Origin: Lysinibacillus sp. 2017
GTDB taxonomy: Bacteria; Bacillota; Bacilli; Bacillales_A; Planococcaceae
DNA length: 64,000 bases
Assembly: GCF_003073375.1 (NCBI RefSeq)
Contig: NZ_CP029002.1
Location: forward strand, 420,001 to 484,000
Reading direction: 5' to 3'
The notes beneath the pieces are model-generated. The model was not told the DNA's origin, searched no databases, and saw only the letters and a program-made list of their open reading frames with translations. Positions 36,610 through 45,468 of this stretch are shown here, piece by piece. Numbering within the stretch: position 1 is the stretch's first letter; every line of letters starts with the position of its first letter. A program made the translations under genes and the position numbers.

Positions 36610-36865
36610 GCATGATAGAGTTAGTAGCGTAGTATATCGATTATTTGTTTGAAAGTCAGGCGAATGAAGCACCTCCTTTTCAAACAGTATATGCACCATT
36701 GAAAAAATGATGATTTCAAAATGGCGTATAATTTTATGGAAACTTGAATAACCTATGTGAAATAATTATGTAAAAATTTTTAACAAATTGGGTGAGCAGG
36801 GGTGATGATACTGTTTGAGGACAGAATATAAGAAATTCATCAAAAAATAAGAAAGAAGTGAATAG

Positions 36866-37081
36866 GTGGAACAACCTAAAGTACAATGGAAACTTGCACT
36901 TGTCATTGTCATTTGTGCTACTGTTGCAATCGCTTTTGGAAAATGGATGAATCCACAGATACCGTGGTTTTTATATATCGTATTATTGTGCATTGGCTTT
37001 TTTGTTCATACCGTAATTTTAATTTGTCAAACGGACAGTGAGCAAAAAACGACCGATACCCACTTGAAAAAGAAAGCTTGA
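36866..37081 (+). CDS. Small membrane protein, unknown function
   Basis: A 71-residue protein with two membrane segments (about residues 9-26 and 33-53) and a charged, Lys-rich C-terminal tail. The start is GTG 36866 with AAAGAAGTG about seven bases upstream. The frame ends inside a clear terminator hairpin, which supports a real gene. I do not recognise the family. Confidence 0.55.
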   Translation: MEQPKVQWKLALVIVICATVAIAFGKWMNPQIPWFLYIVLLCIGFFVHTVILICQTDSEQKTTDTHLKKKA

Positions 37082-37108
37082 TTGACGCCAATCAAGCTTT
37101 TTTCTTTT
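37073..37108 (+). terminator. Terminator after the small membrane gene
   Basis: AAGCTTGATT and AATCAAGCTT pair around GACGCC, followed by TTTTCTTTTT. Confidence 0.85.
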
Positions 37109-37142
37109 TCGCTTTTTCGTTACGTAAAAAATCTTCTTCATC

Positions 37143-37182
37143 TAAAAAATGGAGCTATCTGACGAGTCAAATAGCTCCATTA
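37143..37182 (-). terminator. Terminator of hemQ
   Basis: AATGGAGCTAT and ATAGCTCCATT pair; on the minus strand TTTTTAGATG follows. Confidence 0.82.
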
Positions 37183-37193
37183 ACATGTATTAA

Positions 37194-37931
37194 TTAGATG
37201 GCTAAAAGCTTCTCTAATTTTTCGTTATCTAATAAGTTCCCAACTAAGAACTCACCGAATTCGCCGTAGCGAGCTGATACTTCATCAAAGCGCATTTCAT
37301 AAACGATTTTTTTGAATTCTAACATATTATCAGAGAATAAAGTTACGCCCCATTCGTGATCGTCTAGACCAACAGAACCTGTAATGATTTGTTTGATTTT
37401 ACCAGCGTAACTACGACCGATTAAACCGTGTGAATACATTAATTCACGACGTTCTTCCATTGAAAGCATGTACCAGTTGTCGTTACCTTCACGTTTTTTA
37501 TCCATTGGATAGAAACAAACGTATTTAGACTTTGGTAATTCAGGGTATAAACGCGCACGAATATGTGGGTTTTGGTAAGGATCTTCATCTGATTTCCCTG
37601 CTAAGTAGTTTGATAATTCGACTACTGACACATATGAATACGTTGGAATTGTGAAATCTGCAATCGCAAGTTTCGCAAATTTTGTTTCGATTTCATTTAA
37701 TTCTTCTGGTGTTTCACGTAACGTCATCATCATAAAGTCTGCTTTTTGACCAATGATTGAGTAGAAGGCATTTGAGCCAGTATCTTTATTTAGATCCTCT
37801 AAGTATTGGATAAATTCTTTTGTTGCTGCTTCGCGCTCTTCAGCTGAAACTAATTTCCATGATGTCCAATCCATTGAACGGAATTCATGTAATGCGTACC
37901 AGCCATCTAATGTAATTGCTGCTTCATTCAT
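37194..37931 (-). CDS. hemQ: Coproheme decarboxylase HemQ
   Basis: A 245-residue chlorite-dismutase-fold protein. HemQ oxidatively decarboxylates coproheme to heme b in the Gram-positive coproporphyrin-dependent pathway. The block [18 protein letters not shown] and the downstream [16 protein letters not shown] with [11 protein letters not shown] carry the family heme-pocket residues, including the proximal His region. Length is normal. RBS GAGGAGTG precedes ATG 37931. It is divergent from lipL across 165 bp, as in the ywfI neighbourhood of Bacillus. Confidence 0.93.
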   Translation of the reverse strand: MNEAAITLDGWYALHEFRSMDWTSWKLVSAEEREAATKEFIQYLEDLNKDTGSNAFYSIIGQKADFMMMTLRETPEELNEIETKFAKLAIADFTIPTYSYVSVVELSNYLAGKSDEDPYQNPHIRARLYPELPKSKYVCFYPMDKKREGNDNWYMLSMEERRELMYSHGLIGRSYAGKIKQIITGSVGLDDHEWGVTLFSDNMLEFKKIVYEMRFDEVSARYGEFGEFLVGNLLDNEKLEKLLAI

Positions 37932-38096
37932 ATTATAAACACTCCTCGTTATTGAAAATGATTCACAATTAGTTTAGCACAAAAGCATTAAAAAAAATCG
38001 ACTGAAACCCGCAAAATGGCAGATTTCATCAATTTGACATGACTTTCATTTGCGGTATGCTAAAGGAAATAGAAATTAACTATAGGAGTTAAAATT

Positions 38097-38921
38097 ATGA
38101 CTGAAATTTTTGAGCAAACGAACTGGCGTTTTATCGATCAATCGATTAGTGCCAACAAGCGCTCACCGTTAGAATCCTTTGCGGTGGATGATACACTTTG
38201 CCATCTTATTGGACAAAATAGGAGCAATCCCGCTATTCGTACTTGGGTGCATCATGACGCGGTTGTGCTAGGTATTCAAGATCACCGTCTTCCACATATT
38301 GAATCTGGAATGGATCAATTAATCGCGCATGGCTACCATCCAATCGTCCGAAATTCAGGAGGCTTGGCAGTTGTTTTAGATGCAGGCGTACTAAATATTT
38401 CGATTGTATTAAATGAAAATGAACCGTTAAGCATTAATGCAGCATTTGAGTATATGGTTGAGTTTATTCGTCTATTGTTCCCGGAAATAGCACACAAGAT
38501 CGAAGCTTATGAAATTGTCGGCTCGTATTGCCCAGGTTCATATGATTTGAGTATTGATGGTAAAAAGTTTGCAGGTATTTCACAGCGCCGTATGAAAAAT
38601 GGTATTGCTGTGCAAATTTATTTGGGCGTGGAAGGCAGTGGCAGTGAACGCGCGGAGCTTGTGAAAAAGTTTTATGAAGCAGGTTTACAAGGTGAGGAAA
38701 CGAAATTTAGCTATCCAGTGATCACACCGCATGTTATGGCGTCGTTGCAGGAGCTTACAGGGACAGATATAACGGTACAACAAGTGAACGAACGCATTCG
38801 TCAGCTTCTTCAAGGTTGGAATGGACAATATAACGAAATGCCATTACAGCAAGATGAAATGGACCTGTATCAATTTTATTTAGAGCGTATTTTAAAACGT
38901 AACGAATCGATGTTACGCTAA
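38097..38921 (+). CDS. lipL: Octanoyl-[GcvH]:protein N-octanoyltransferase LipL
   Basis: A 274-residue cofactor-transferase-fold protein. LipL moves octanoyl groups from GcvH to the E2 subunits of 2-oxo acid dehydrogenases. RNSGGLAVVLDAGVLNISI is the lipoate-ligase-like core, and the acyl-carrying Cys sits in VGSYCPGSYDLSIDGKKFAG. It resembles LipL (YwfL) rather than the GcvH-loading LipM, and its synteny with hemQ and rsfA agrees. RBS ATAGGAG precedes ATG 38097. Confidence 0.88.
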   Translation: MTEIFEQTNWRFIDQSISANKRSPLESFAVDDTLCHLIGQNRSNPAIRTWVHHDAVVLGIQDHRLPHIESGMDQLIAHGYHPIVRNSGGLAVVLDAGVLNISIVLNENEPLSINAAFEYMVEFIRLLFPEIAHKIEAYEIVGSYCPGSYDLSIDGKKFAGISQRRMKNGIAVQIYLGVEGSGSERAELVKKFYEAGLQGEETKFSYPVITPHVMASLQELTGTDITVQQVNERIRQLLQGWNGQYNEMPLQQDEMDLYQFYLERILKRNESMLR

Positions 38922-38960
38922 AAAAAGGCGAGGTGCTTAATAATGCACTTCGCCATTTTC
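38922..38960. terminator. Bidirectional terminator between lipL and rsfA
   Basis: GGCGAGGTGC (38927-38936) pairs with GCACTTCGCC (38945-38954). T-rich tails occur on both strands, and the hairpin overlaps the last codons of rsfA. Confidence 0.8.
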
Positions 38961-39584
38961 AGTATTTAAAGGGTTGTGAGGAACAAGATTACCGTTTTTC
39001 TCCATTTTAAATGTAGGTCCAGCGGGTTCTTCCTCTGTTTCAAGTGTCACAAGTCGACGCGCCCGATTCATAATCGATACAAATTGCTCGTAATCTTCTT
39101 TAATCGATTTATTTTCTTTTTGAAGAACGGCTAGCTGTTTCTCCAATTCTTTCTTTTGCTCAGTCAGTAGACTCGTTAATTTCCGCCATTTTAAAATATC
39201 CTGTTCAGATGTATTAGAGTGTTGAAGTCTGACTAAGTAGGCGATCACAATATCAAGTGAGAGCGCTGAAAGAGGGATTGAAGCTGGTTCCTCTTCGTTC
39301 GTTGGTACTAAGTAAAATGGATTCGTTCTTCGTTTCGATGCAGCATTTAATACACGCATCCGTTCTTTCCGTTCTTTTTTCGCACTCGTTAATTCTTCTT
39401 CGTAAATGCGACGTACGACCGCATTCCAGCGAAATCCACAGGCTGCAGCCGTTCGATTTAATAAATCGCTTGCTTCTTCAAAGGCATTTAACTGTGTACT
39501 GCCTTCCTTTACATGTCGCAAAACCGCCTCTGCTAATAATTCATCATTTTCTTTTACCCAAGCATCTTGTCTTACTTTTGTCAT
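38937..39584 (-). CDS. rsfA: RsfA-family prespore transcription factor
   Basis: A 215-residue protein. Residues 1-65 form a Myb/SANT-like DNA-binding domain (QDAWVKENDELLAEAVLRHV, ACGFRWNAVVRRIYEEEL). Residues about 130-175 form a coiled coil. RsfA is a sigma-F-dependent regulator that tunes forespore gene expression. RBS GCAGGAGGTCA precedes ATG 39584. A palindrome GATAGTTTGA/TCAAATCTATC lies just upstream of that RBS (39605-39629), followed further up by a run of eight G. Confidence 0.87.
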   Translation of the reverse strand: MTKVRQDAWVKENDELLAEAVLRHVKEGSTQLNAFEEASDLLNRTAAACGFRWNAVVRRIYEEELTSAKKERKERMRVLNAASKRRTNPFYLVPTNEEEPASIPLSALSLDIVIAYLVRLQHSNTSEQDILKWRKLTSLLTEQKKELEKQLAVLQKENKSIKEDYEQFVSIMNRARRLVTLETEEEPAGPTFKMEKNGNLVPHNPLNTENGEVHY

Positions 39585-39800
39585 TCATTGACCTCCTGCC
39601 TTTCGATAGTTTGATTGCTCAAATCTATCATGTCCAAGGGGGGGGAACTTATTCAATAAATCGTAATCAATTACTAGATTTCTGCAGCTTATTTTAACTA
39701 TCAGACATTTGGCGGAAATACTAGGATTTTGCTTGAAGGAAGATGTAGTGATACGATACAATAGCAAATAGGTTAAAAAGAATAGAAAGGTGTTGGCACA

Positions 39801-40025
39801 ATGGCAAACTTATTCCACGTTTGCGATGAATGTCAGGCCGTTAATTTAAAGACGTTAATTCCAAAATTAAAAGAAATTGATCCAGAAGCAACGATTGAAA
39901 TTGGCTGTCATTCATACTGTGGCCCAGGTCGCAAAAAAACATTCACATTCGTAAACAACCGTCCAGTAGCCGCATTAACTGAAGAGGAGTTAATGGTAAA
40001 GGTACTCGACAAACTAAAGAAGTAA
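39801..40025 (+). CDS. YuzB-like DUF1450 protein
   Basis: A 74-residue cytosolic protein of the DUF1450 family. Cysteines in [11 protein letters not shown] and [14 protein letters not shown] form two CxxC/CxxxC pairs, a thioredoxin-like or metal-binding pattern. RBS GAAAGGTGTTGG precedes ATG 39801, and a terminator follows. Function is unknown. Confidence 0.82.
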   Translation: MANLFHVCDECQAVNLKTLIPKLKEIDPEATIEIGCHSYCGPGRKKTFTFVNNRPVAALTEEELMVKVLDKLKK

Positions 40026-40033
40026 CAACATAA

Positions 40034-40074
40034 AACCACCAACCACATGAAATTTTGTGATTGGTGGTTTTGTT
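40034..40074 (+). terminator. Terminator after the DUF1450 gene
   Basis: AAAACCACCAACCACA pairs with TGTGATTGGTGGTTTT, then GTTTT. Confidence 0.85.
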
Positions 40075-40166
40075 TTCTAATACGGCGTTGTTCCTATAAG
40101 GTTGGTAAAGACTATTATCAACGGGGATAGTTCTTCTAATATAGAGATGATTCGGGGATAGTCATT

Positions 40167-40250
40167 TGGTGGGTTCTTCGCACGCAAGCCGCACAGACAT
40201 GTTGCACATATCTGTACGACTCGCCTTTGTGCTTCGTGAAAGACCCACCA
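40167..40250. repeat. 84-bp imperfect palindrome with TGGTGGGT ends
   Basis: TGGTGGGT (40167-40174) and ACCCACCA (40243-40250) are perfect terminal inverted repeats. CAGACATGT and ACATATCTG form the apex. It is non-coding and lies in the 446-base gap between the DUF1450 gene and ywfO. Two direct CGGGGATAG copies lie just to its left. The rest of the gap holds no gene that I can support. Confidence 0.6.
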
Positions 40251-40471
40251 ATAGATGGTGTATCCATTTTCCTTTTACTTGTATTCACGTACTGGCGCTT
40301 ACAATGGTAGGCGCCAGTCTTCTAATATATAGAATCCTTCCTATGCGGTGCCCAGCCCGCCAAAGTCCGAAACACTTTCATAGAATTTTGATTAACCTAT
40401 GACACTCTCCATTTCATTTTATAACAAGCACCAAGTATAATAGGAAATAAAGAGCAAGGAGGTCGGTTCAT

Positions 40472-41776
40472 TTGACTACATATGCAACGGCAAAATTACA
40501 AGAAGAAAAAGTATTTAAAGACCCCGTCCACCGATACGTCCACGTACGCGATCAAGTGATTTGGGATTTAGTCAAAACCCGTGAATTCCAACGCTTACGC
40601 AGAATTAAACAACTCGGCACAACCTATTTAGTATTCCACGGCGCTGAACATAGCCGTTTCAGTCATTCTCTTGGTGTATACGAAATTGTTCGCCGTATTA
40701 TGGATGATGTATTTAAAGGACGCCCGGAATGGGATGAAAACGAGCGCTTACTCGTATTATGTGCAGCACTTCTCCATGATTTAGGACATGGCCCATTCTC
40801 ACATGCATTTGAAAATGTATTTGAAACCGATCACGAATATTTTACGCGTCAAATTTTATTAGGAGATACCGAAGTAAACAGCATACTTCGCCGTGTTGCG
40901 GAGGATTTTCCTGAAAAAGTAGCGCAAGTCATTGAAAAAACGTATCCAAATGAATTAGTCGTTAGTCTAATTTCGAGTCAAATTGATGCGGATCGTATGG
41001 ATTACTTGCAGCGAGATGCCTATTATACAGGTGTAAGCTACGGACATTTTGATATGGAACGCATTATGCGCGTCATGCGCCCACGTGAAAATGGGGTGGT
41101 CATTAAAGAAAGCGGTATGCACGCGGTCGAGGACTATATCATGTCTCGTTATCAAATGTATTTACAAATTTATTTCCATCCCGTGTCACGCAGTGCAGAA
41201 GTCGTGTTAAATCATATATTAAAACGCGTGAAGGTACTGTGCCAACAAGGATATCAATTTAAACAAGAACCAACGTATTTTCAACCGTTTTTCAAAGGGA
41301 ACGTTACGGTAGAAGATTATTTAGCGTTAGATGAAAGTATATTGCTCGCGTATTTCCAATTTTGGATTCATGAAGATGATTCGATTTTAAGTGATCTATG
41401 TCGCCGCTTCGTCAATCGCAAACTGTTCCAATACGTAAACTTAAATCCAACCGAGAACGCAAAAGTATATGGAGAATTATGCCGATTATTTAAAGAAGCT
41501 GGTTATGATCCTAATTATTACGTCGTACATGACTCCACGTCGGATTTACCATACGATTTTTACCGTCCAGGAAATGAAGGAACTAAAAAGCCGATCTTCT
41601 TACTCATGCAAGATGGCACACAGCGCGAACTTTCCGAGCAAAGTCTCATTGTTGAAGCAATTGCAGGGCGAATTAAAGTCGATCATAAAGTGTATTATCC
41701 AGAAGAATTTTTCGAGGATGAACACATATCTGAAGTGTTACGCGATGAAACTCGTCGAATAATTGAAAAGTTATAA
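40472..41776 (+). CDS. ywfO: HD-domain phosphohydrolase YwfO (dNTP triphosphohydrolase-like)
   Basis: A 434-residue HD-superfamily enzyme. The metal-binding residues appear as His in HSRFSHSLGVYE, the HD pair in AALLHDLGHGPFSHAFE and the distal Asp in SSQIDADRMDYLQRDA. Relatives hydrolyse dNTPs to nucleoside and triphosphate; the exact substrate here is inferred. The start is TTG 40472 behind AAGGAGGTCGG. The position after lipL and rsfA follows Bacillus. Confidence 0.87.
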   Translation: MTTYATAKLQEEKVFKDPVHRYVHVRDQVIWDLVKTREFQRLRRIKQLGTTYLVFHGAEHSRFSHSLGVYEIVRRIMDDVFKGRPEWDENERLLVLCAALLHDLGHGPFSHAFENVFETDHEYFTRQILLGDTEVNSILRRVAEDFPEKVAQVIEKTYPNELVVSLISSQIDADRMDYLQRDAYYTGVSYGHFDMERIMRVMRPRENGVVIKESGMHAVEDYIMSRYQMYLQIYFHPVSRSAEVVLNHILKRVKVLCQQGYQFKQEPTYFQPFFKGNVTVEDYLALDESILLAYFQFWIHEDDSILSDLCRRFVNRKLFQYVNLNPTENAKVYGELCRLFKEAGYDPNYYVVHDSTSDLPYDFYRPGNEGTKKPIFLLMQDGTQRELSEQSLIVEAIAGRIKVDHKVYYPEEFFEDEHISEVLRDETRRIIEKL

Positions 41777-41787
41777 CCGAAAGATAC

Positions 41788-41816
41788 AAGACGTCAGTTA
41801 GTGGACGTCTTTTTTA
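41788..41816 (+). terminator. Terminator of ywfO
   Basis: AAGACGTC and GACGTCTT pair around AGTTAGTG, then TTTTT. Confidence 0.8.
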
Positions 41817-41861
41817 TATGGGATGTAAGTTTGTTTACTAAAAACAACTTATACAGACAAA

Positions 41862-41900
41862 TAAAAGAACAAGAAAATCTTTAAGATTCTCTTGTTCTTT
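41862..41900 (-). terminator. Terminator of ywhB
   Basis: AAAGAACAAGAAAATC and GATTCTCTTGTTCTTT pair with one wobble; on the minus strand it is followed by TATTTG. Confidence 0.72.
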
Positions 41901-41914
41901 ACCCGAAATTTCTA

Positions 41915-42100
41915 TTACTTGTCACTAACACGTACGCCACCTGTAGCGTAGTGGTTTTTCGACATTTCTTCAATAATGATGGATACATTTTCTACTGGTG
42001 CGTTCACTGTTTTTGAAACAGCTTGTGTTACTTCTTCTACGAGCGCGCGTTTTTGTTCATCTGAGCGGCCCTCAATCATTTTAATCGTAACGATTGGCAT
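41915..42100 (-). CDS. ywhB: 4-oxalocrotonate tautomerase family protein
   Basis: A 61-residue tautomerase subunit. After removal of Met, Pro1 (MPIVTIKMIEGRS) is the catalytic base. The Arg/Lys-rich helix DEQKRALVEEVTQAV and the C-terminal strand match the 4-OT family, which assembles as a hexamer. The physiological substrate in Bacillales is unknown. RBS GCAGGAGGCGA precedes ATG 42100. It is divergent from ywhD, as in Bacillus. Confidence 0.87.
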   Translation of the reverse strand: MPIVTIKMIEGRSDEQKRALVEEVTQAVSKTVNAPVENVSIIIEEMSKNHYATGGVRVSDK

Positions 42101-42165
42101 ATAGTCGCCTCCTGCGTAAAATATAGTGTATAGTAATTATAATAGCGTAATTGGAGGTATTTACA

Positions 42166-42675
42166 ATGGCAAATGAAGAAAAATCAAAACCAAAAATGGG
42201 TTTTACTATTATAAAAAACGATCCAACTGATGGACATAAAGGGTTTGGCATTGGTTCCCTATCATTAGAAAATGTTTCACCGGTTATTATTGATGTGGCA
42301 GAGGAAACAGCAGTTGTTGATATCGGTGCCATGCATGCGAAAAGCACAATCGAGCGCGGCATTAAATTTACATTGAACCGTGAAGATTCAGAAGGTGGAA
42401 AAGATTACTGGCTTGTCTGGGTAACAATCGATCATAGCGAATCAGGCGCTTATTTTGCAGGGGTTACAGCATGTGAAATGGTCGTTAACCGTGAAAAACG
42501 TCGTGGTTATAAAATTTTAGCCGATCATGTAAACAAAATGGATAAATCGATGAAACGAAAAATTATCGTGGACCATATGGATGAACGATCAAAAAAAGTA
42601 TTAGCTGACTTCTTAAAAAATCACAATGAAGACATGTGGAATAATAGTGAACAACTTCGCGCACAATTAGTTTAA
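42166..42675 (+). CDS. ywhD: YwhD family protein
   Basis: A 169-residue cytosolic protein of the YwhD family. It has a beta-rich N-terminal half (GFTIIKNDPTDGHKGFGIGS) and a helical, basic C-terminal third. RBS TTGGAGGTA at 42151-42159 sets ATG 42166. Synteny with ywhB and pbpG supports the name. No function is known and no catalytic motif is visible. Confidence 0.87.
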   Translation: MANEEKSKPKMGFTIIKNDPTDGHKGFGIGSLSLENVSPVIIDVAEETAVVDIGAMHAKSTIERGIKFTLNREDSEGGKDYWLVWVTIDHSESGAYFAGVTACEMVVNREKRRGYKILADHVNKMDKSMKRKIIVDHMDERSKKVLADFLKNHNEDMWNNSEQLRAQLV

Positions 42676-42794
42676 AATCCACAAATTTCCTATAAAGTAT
42701 AAAAACGATAAATTGTTTTACAGTCAATTGTTTTTTTAGAAAAGTGAATCAATTCAGTGAACAATATGTGACATTTATGGAAGTTGCTGAAACT

Positions 42795-42949
42795 GTGGTT
42801 GAAACTGTTTCCAAAAGAAAGTAAACTGAATTTAAAGCTTGCGAATAGTAGGCTAGGACACGTGGGAAATGAAACGTGATGAGGATTAAGCGGCATTTGA
42901 ACATTCCCAAGCCGAATGCCCCATGGTTCTCATCCTTTCGTTAACCACA
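42795..42949. ncRNA. Candidate structured RNA (strand uncertain)
   Basis: TGTGGTT near 42796 and AACCACA near 42943 can close a long stem. Inside lie CACGT/ACGTG (hairpin in the 42860s-42880s), GATGAGGA paired with TTCTCATC, and nested GGCATT paired with AATGCC. A terminator follows directly on the plus strand. A possible plus-strand promoter is TTGAAA-N17-TAAACT inside the first arm. On the minus strand a 12-codon frame with AAAGGATG in front exists. I cannot match it to a known RNA family. Confidence 0.4.
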
Positions 42950-42951
42950 AT

Positions 42952-43003
42952 AAAAAAGCTCTTTCGTTTTACGGACTAGATCCGGAGACGAAAGAGCTTT
43001 TTT
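42952..43003. terminator. Bidirectional terminator upstream of the pbpG 3' end
   Basis: AAAAAAGCTCTTTCGT and ACGAAAGAGCTTTTTT flank a 20-base loop. It can end pbpG on the minus strand and the ywhD or candidate RNA transcript on the plus strand. Confidence 0.88.
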
Positions 43004-43103
43004 ATCATTTGTGCCGTAGCCTGCCAATAGCTAGACAAAACGAATACAAATAAAAATCAATCCCATGTAACGGTGATAAACTAAATAAAGGTTTATTGCT
43101 TAG

Positions 43104-45164
43104 TTAGTCCCAAAAAGATCGAAGTGCCTCAAAGGGAACCTTTTCCCAAACACTGCTCCATGAATCCGTATCAAAGAAATCAAATGTAGAACAAGATTCA
43201 GTTGGAACATCCTTTGTTTTTAAGTAGATGACGCGTTGATTGGTACATGATTTATTTGCAAGTTTCCCACTGTTAATGTCAACTGTTACCGCTTCAACGC
43301 CTTTTGGAATAGGGAACGATTCATTCGCTTTACCATCAAGAGCCGTTTCCATAAAATCGATCCACACTTGCTTAGAAGCAGCCATATCGGCTTGAACCGA
43401 TAACGTTTTTCCTTGGTCATAACCATTCCAAACACCTGCTGTTAATCCTGGAGTAAAGCCGATCATCCACTGATCACTATTCGTTGTCCCAGATTTTGCG
43501 GCATACGTATGTGACATACGAGGGCGCAATGAAAGTCCAGTTGCAGGCGAGTAATCGCTATAAACAGGGTCAAACATACCTGTCATCATTTGTGTTAAAA
43601 CTGAAGCATCCTCTTTTGAAATTACCTGCTCTTTTTCCTTAGGTTCTTCGTATTTGTAAACAGTATTTCCTTTCGCATCTTTAATAGATAAAATCGTTGT
43701 TGCTTGGCGTTTTTCACCACCAGCGGCAATTGTATTATAAGCGTTTGTTAAGTCATACAATGAATTTTCTGTTGTCCCAAGTGCGATGGAAGGATTGTCA
43801 TTATCAGAATAATTTAACCCAAAACGCTTTTGTGTATCGCGGAATGCGCGATAACCAATTTCATCAAGTGTTTTTACTGCAAAGACATTATCCGAAATCG
43901 CAAGTGCCTGAGCCATTGAAATTTCATGATCGGCATATTTCTTATTAATATTTTGCGGTGTATACGTTGCACGACCACGATCATACGTAAAAGTCGTTTG
44001 ACTCACATCTAAGAATGTCATTGGCGTAAAGTCATTTTCCAGTGCAGCTGCATATAAAATCGGTTTAATCGCGGAGCCTGGCTGACGATTACCGAGTACA
44101 ACACGATTATAAGAACTTGTACTATATTCACGACCACCGACAAGTGCTGTAACAAATCCCCTATCAGCATCCATACTAACAAAGCCCACTTGTAGGTCAT
44201 TGTTCGGCATATTTTTAGTAATGGCGCTTTCAGCAGCTCGTTGATGGGCTTGGTTTAACGTCGTCTGAATTGTCCAACCACCTTCACTAATGCTTAAGTT
44301 CTTATCTGCCAAAATATCACTTGCTTCATCCCAAACAACGTCTAAAAAGTAAGGAGCAATAGATTTTGTTGCAATCCACTCATCGCTTTTTAACACAACT
44401 TGTTCAGAAGTCGCACGTGTCTTTTCTTCTGTTGTAATTTTGTCTTGCTCATCCATTAAACGTAAAATAACTTGCTGACGGTTTGTCGCTTTTTCCAAGT
44501 TATTTAGTGGGGAATAGTAGCTTGGTCCTTTTGGAACCCCAGCTAACATCGCCGCTTCTGATAAAGTTAAATCCTTGGCAGATTTCCCGTAAAAATAGCG
44601 ACTAGCCGCTTCCACACCATACATGCCGTGCCCATAGTAGACGGTATTTAAATAGCCTTCTAAAATTTCATCCTTTGAATAAAACAACTCTAAACGGTAG
44701 GAAAATAAAGCTTCATTTACTTTTCTTAACCATGTTTTTTCATGTGTTAAATAAAGGTTTCGGGCATATTGCTGTGTTAATGTACTTGCTCCTTGAACTT
44801 TACTGCCTGCTTTAATATCAGCAAGTACGGCTCCAGCAATTCGAGAATAGTCAAAGCCCCCGTGATTATAAAAATCTTTATCCTCAACAGCGACCGTTGC
44901 ATCAACTAAATAAGGAGAAATATCTTCTAAGTCCGTCCAATAACGGCGCTCCTCTGTGAAATAATCCCCAATTTGATTATTATCACTATCTAAAAAGATA
45001 GATGCTTTCGGTACTGTAAGCGGTGGAGCCCCAGCAACTTGTGCGTATATACGTAATGAAAGGAGGGTGACAGCGATGGCACAAATGAAACCAATCATAA
45101 GTAAACCCAGTTTTCGACTGAATTTTTTACGGTTTTTTTGTTTAATATATTGCTGTCTTTTCAA
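43104..45164 (-). CDS. pbpG: Class A penicillin-binding protein (PbpG/YwhE-like)
   Basis: A 686-residue bifunctional cell-wall synthase. A basic N-terminal tail precedes one membrane anchor (residues 18-40). The GT51 glycosyltransferase domain (about 65-235) has VEDKDFYNHGGFDY with the catalytic Glu and ASTLTQQYARNLYL. The transpeptidase domain (about 300-620) has the active Ser in PGSAIKP, SDN in AISDNVFA and KSGTT near residue 560. In Bacillus pbpG acts in spore peptidoglycan synthesis. RBS GAGGTGAAACGAG precedes ATG 45164. It is divergent from speB. Confidence 0.93.
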   Translation of the reverse strand: MKRQQYIKQKNRKKFSRKLGLLMIGFICAIAVTLLSLRIYAQVAGAPPLTVPKASIFLDSDNNQIGDYFTEERRYWTDLEDISPYLVDATVAVEDKDFYNHGGFDYSRIAGAVLADIKAGSKVQGASTLTQQYARNLYLTHEKTWLRKVNEALFSYRLELFYSKDEILEGYLNTVYYGHGMYGVEAASRYFYGKSAKDLTLSEAAMLAGVPKGPSYYSPLNNLEKATNRQQVILRLMDEQDKITTEEKTRATSEQVVLKSDEWIATKSIAPYFLDVVWDEASDILADKNLSISEGGWTIQTTLNQAHQRAAESAITKNMPNNDLQVGFVSMDADRGFVTALVGGREYSTSSYNRVVLGNRQPGSAIKPILYAAALENDFTPMTFLDVSQTTFTYDRGRATYTPQNINKKYADHEISMAQALAISDNVFAVKTLDEIGYRAFRDTQKRFGLNYSDNDNPSIALGTTENSLYDLTNAYNTIAAGGEKRQATTILSIKDAKGNTVYKYEEPKEKEQVISKEDASVLTQMMTGMFDPVYSDYSPATGLSLRPRMSHTYAAKSGTTNSDQWMIGFTPGLTAGVWNGYDQGKTLSVQADMAASKQVWIDFMETALDGKANESFPIPKGVEAVTVDINSGKLANKSCTNQRVIYLKTKDVPTESCSTFDFFDTDSWSSVWEKVPFEALRSFWD

Positions 45165-45468
45165 CTCGTTTCACCTCATTTTCTAAAGGAATTATAATGG
45201 TGTGTAAAATAATTTTTTATGAATTTAGAAAAGTCTAGAAAATCATCTTGCACTTTTAATAAAAACAACTATACTTTTGTCGAGACATAATTGATTTTAT
45301 GTCGAATTAAGTCAGTTGCTCTTATTATACGAAAATAGCGATCAAAAGTTTCGTTTCGTGATTTTAGTATGAGCAATTTCGTGGATACATATGCATGTAA
45401 CGGCAAGTTTCGAATGAAAAAGAAATAAAAGAGCAAACTAAATACAAGAAGGATAAAGGTGACCATTG
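45165..45468. other. Divergent intergenic region between pbpG and speB
   Basis: 304 AT-rich bases containing the promoters for both genes, which I cannot assign with confidence. A palindrome GACATAA-N6-TTATGTC at 45284-45303 could be an operator. No small gene is supported. Confidence 0.5.

Larger units (their letters stand above)
42676..43103. other. 428-base gap between ywhD and pbpG rich in inverted repeats
   Basis: No gene-length frame is credible here. 42676-42790 is AT-rich without clear structure. 42795-42949 folds into nested stems (separate entry). 42952-43003 is a bidirectional terminator. 43004-43103 holds nothing that I can name. Confidence 0.6.

Noticed and set aside
36496-36699. 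67-codon minus-strand frame upstream of gerQ with an internal AAGGAGGTG
   Set aside because: The ATG at 36699 has no ribosome site, and the good ribosome site inside the frame is not followed by a usable start. The DNA is better explained as a palindromic element.
40166-40402. 78-codon plus-strand frame before ywfO
   Set aside because: It runs through the 84-bp palindrome, has no ribosome site, and its product is rich in Arg/His/Pro/Cys, unlike the real genes around it.
42880-42925. 12-codon minus-strand frame with AAAGGATG upstream, inside the candidate RNA
   Set aside because: Too short to support as a gene, and it lies in the nested stem. Kept only as an alternative reading of the structured region.
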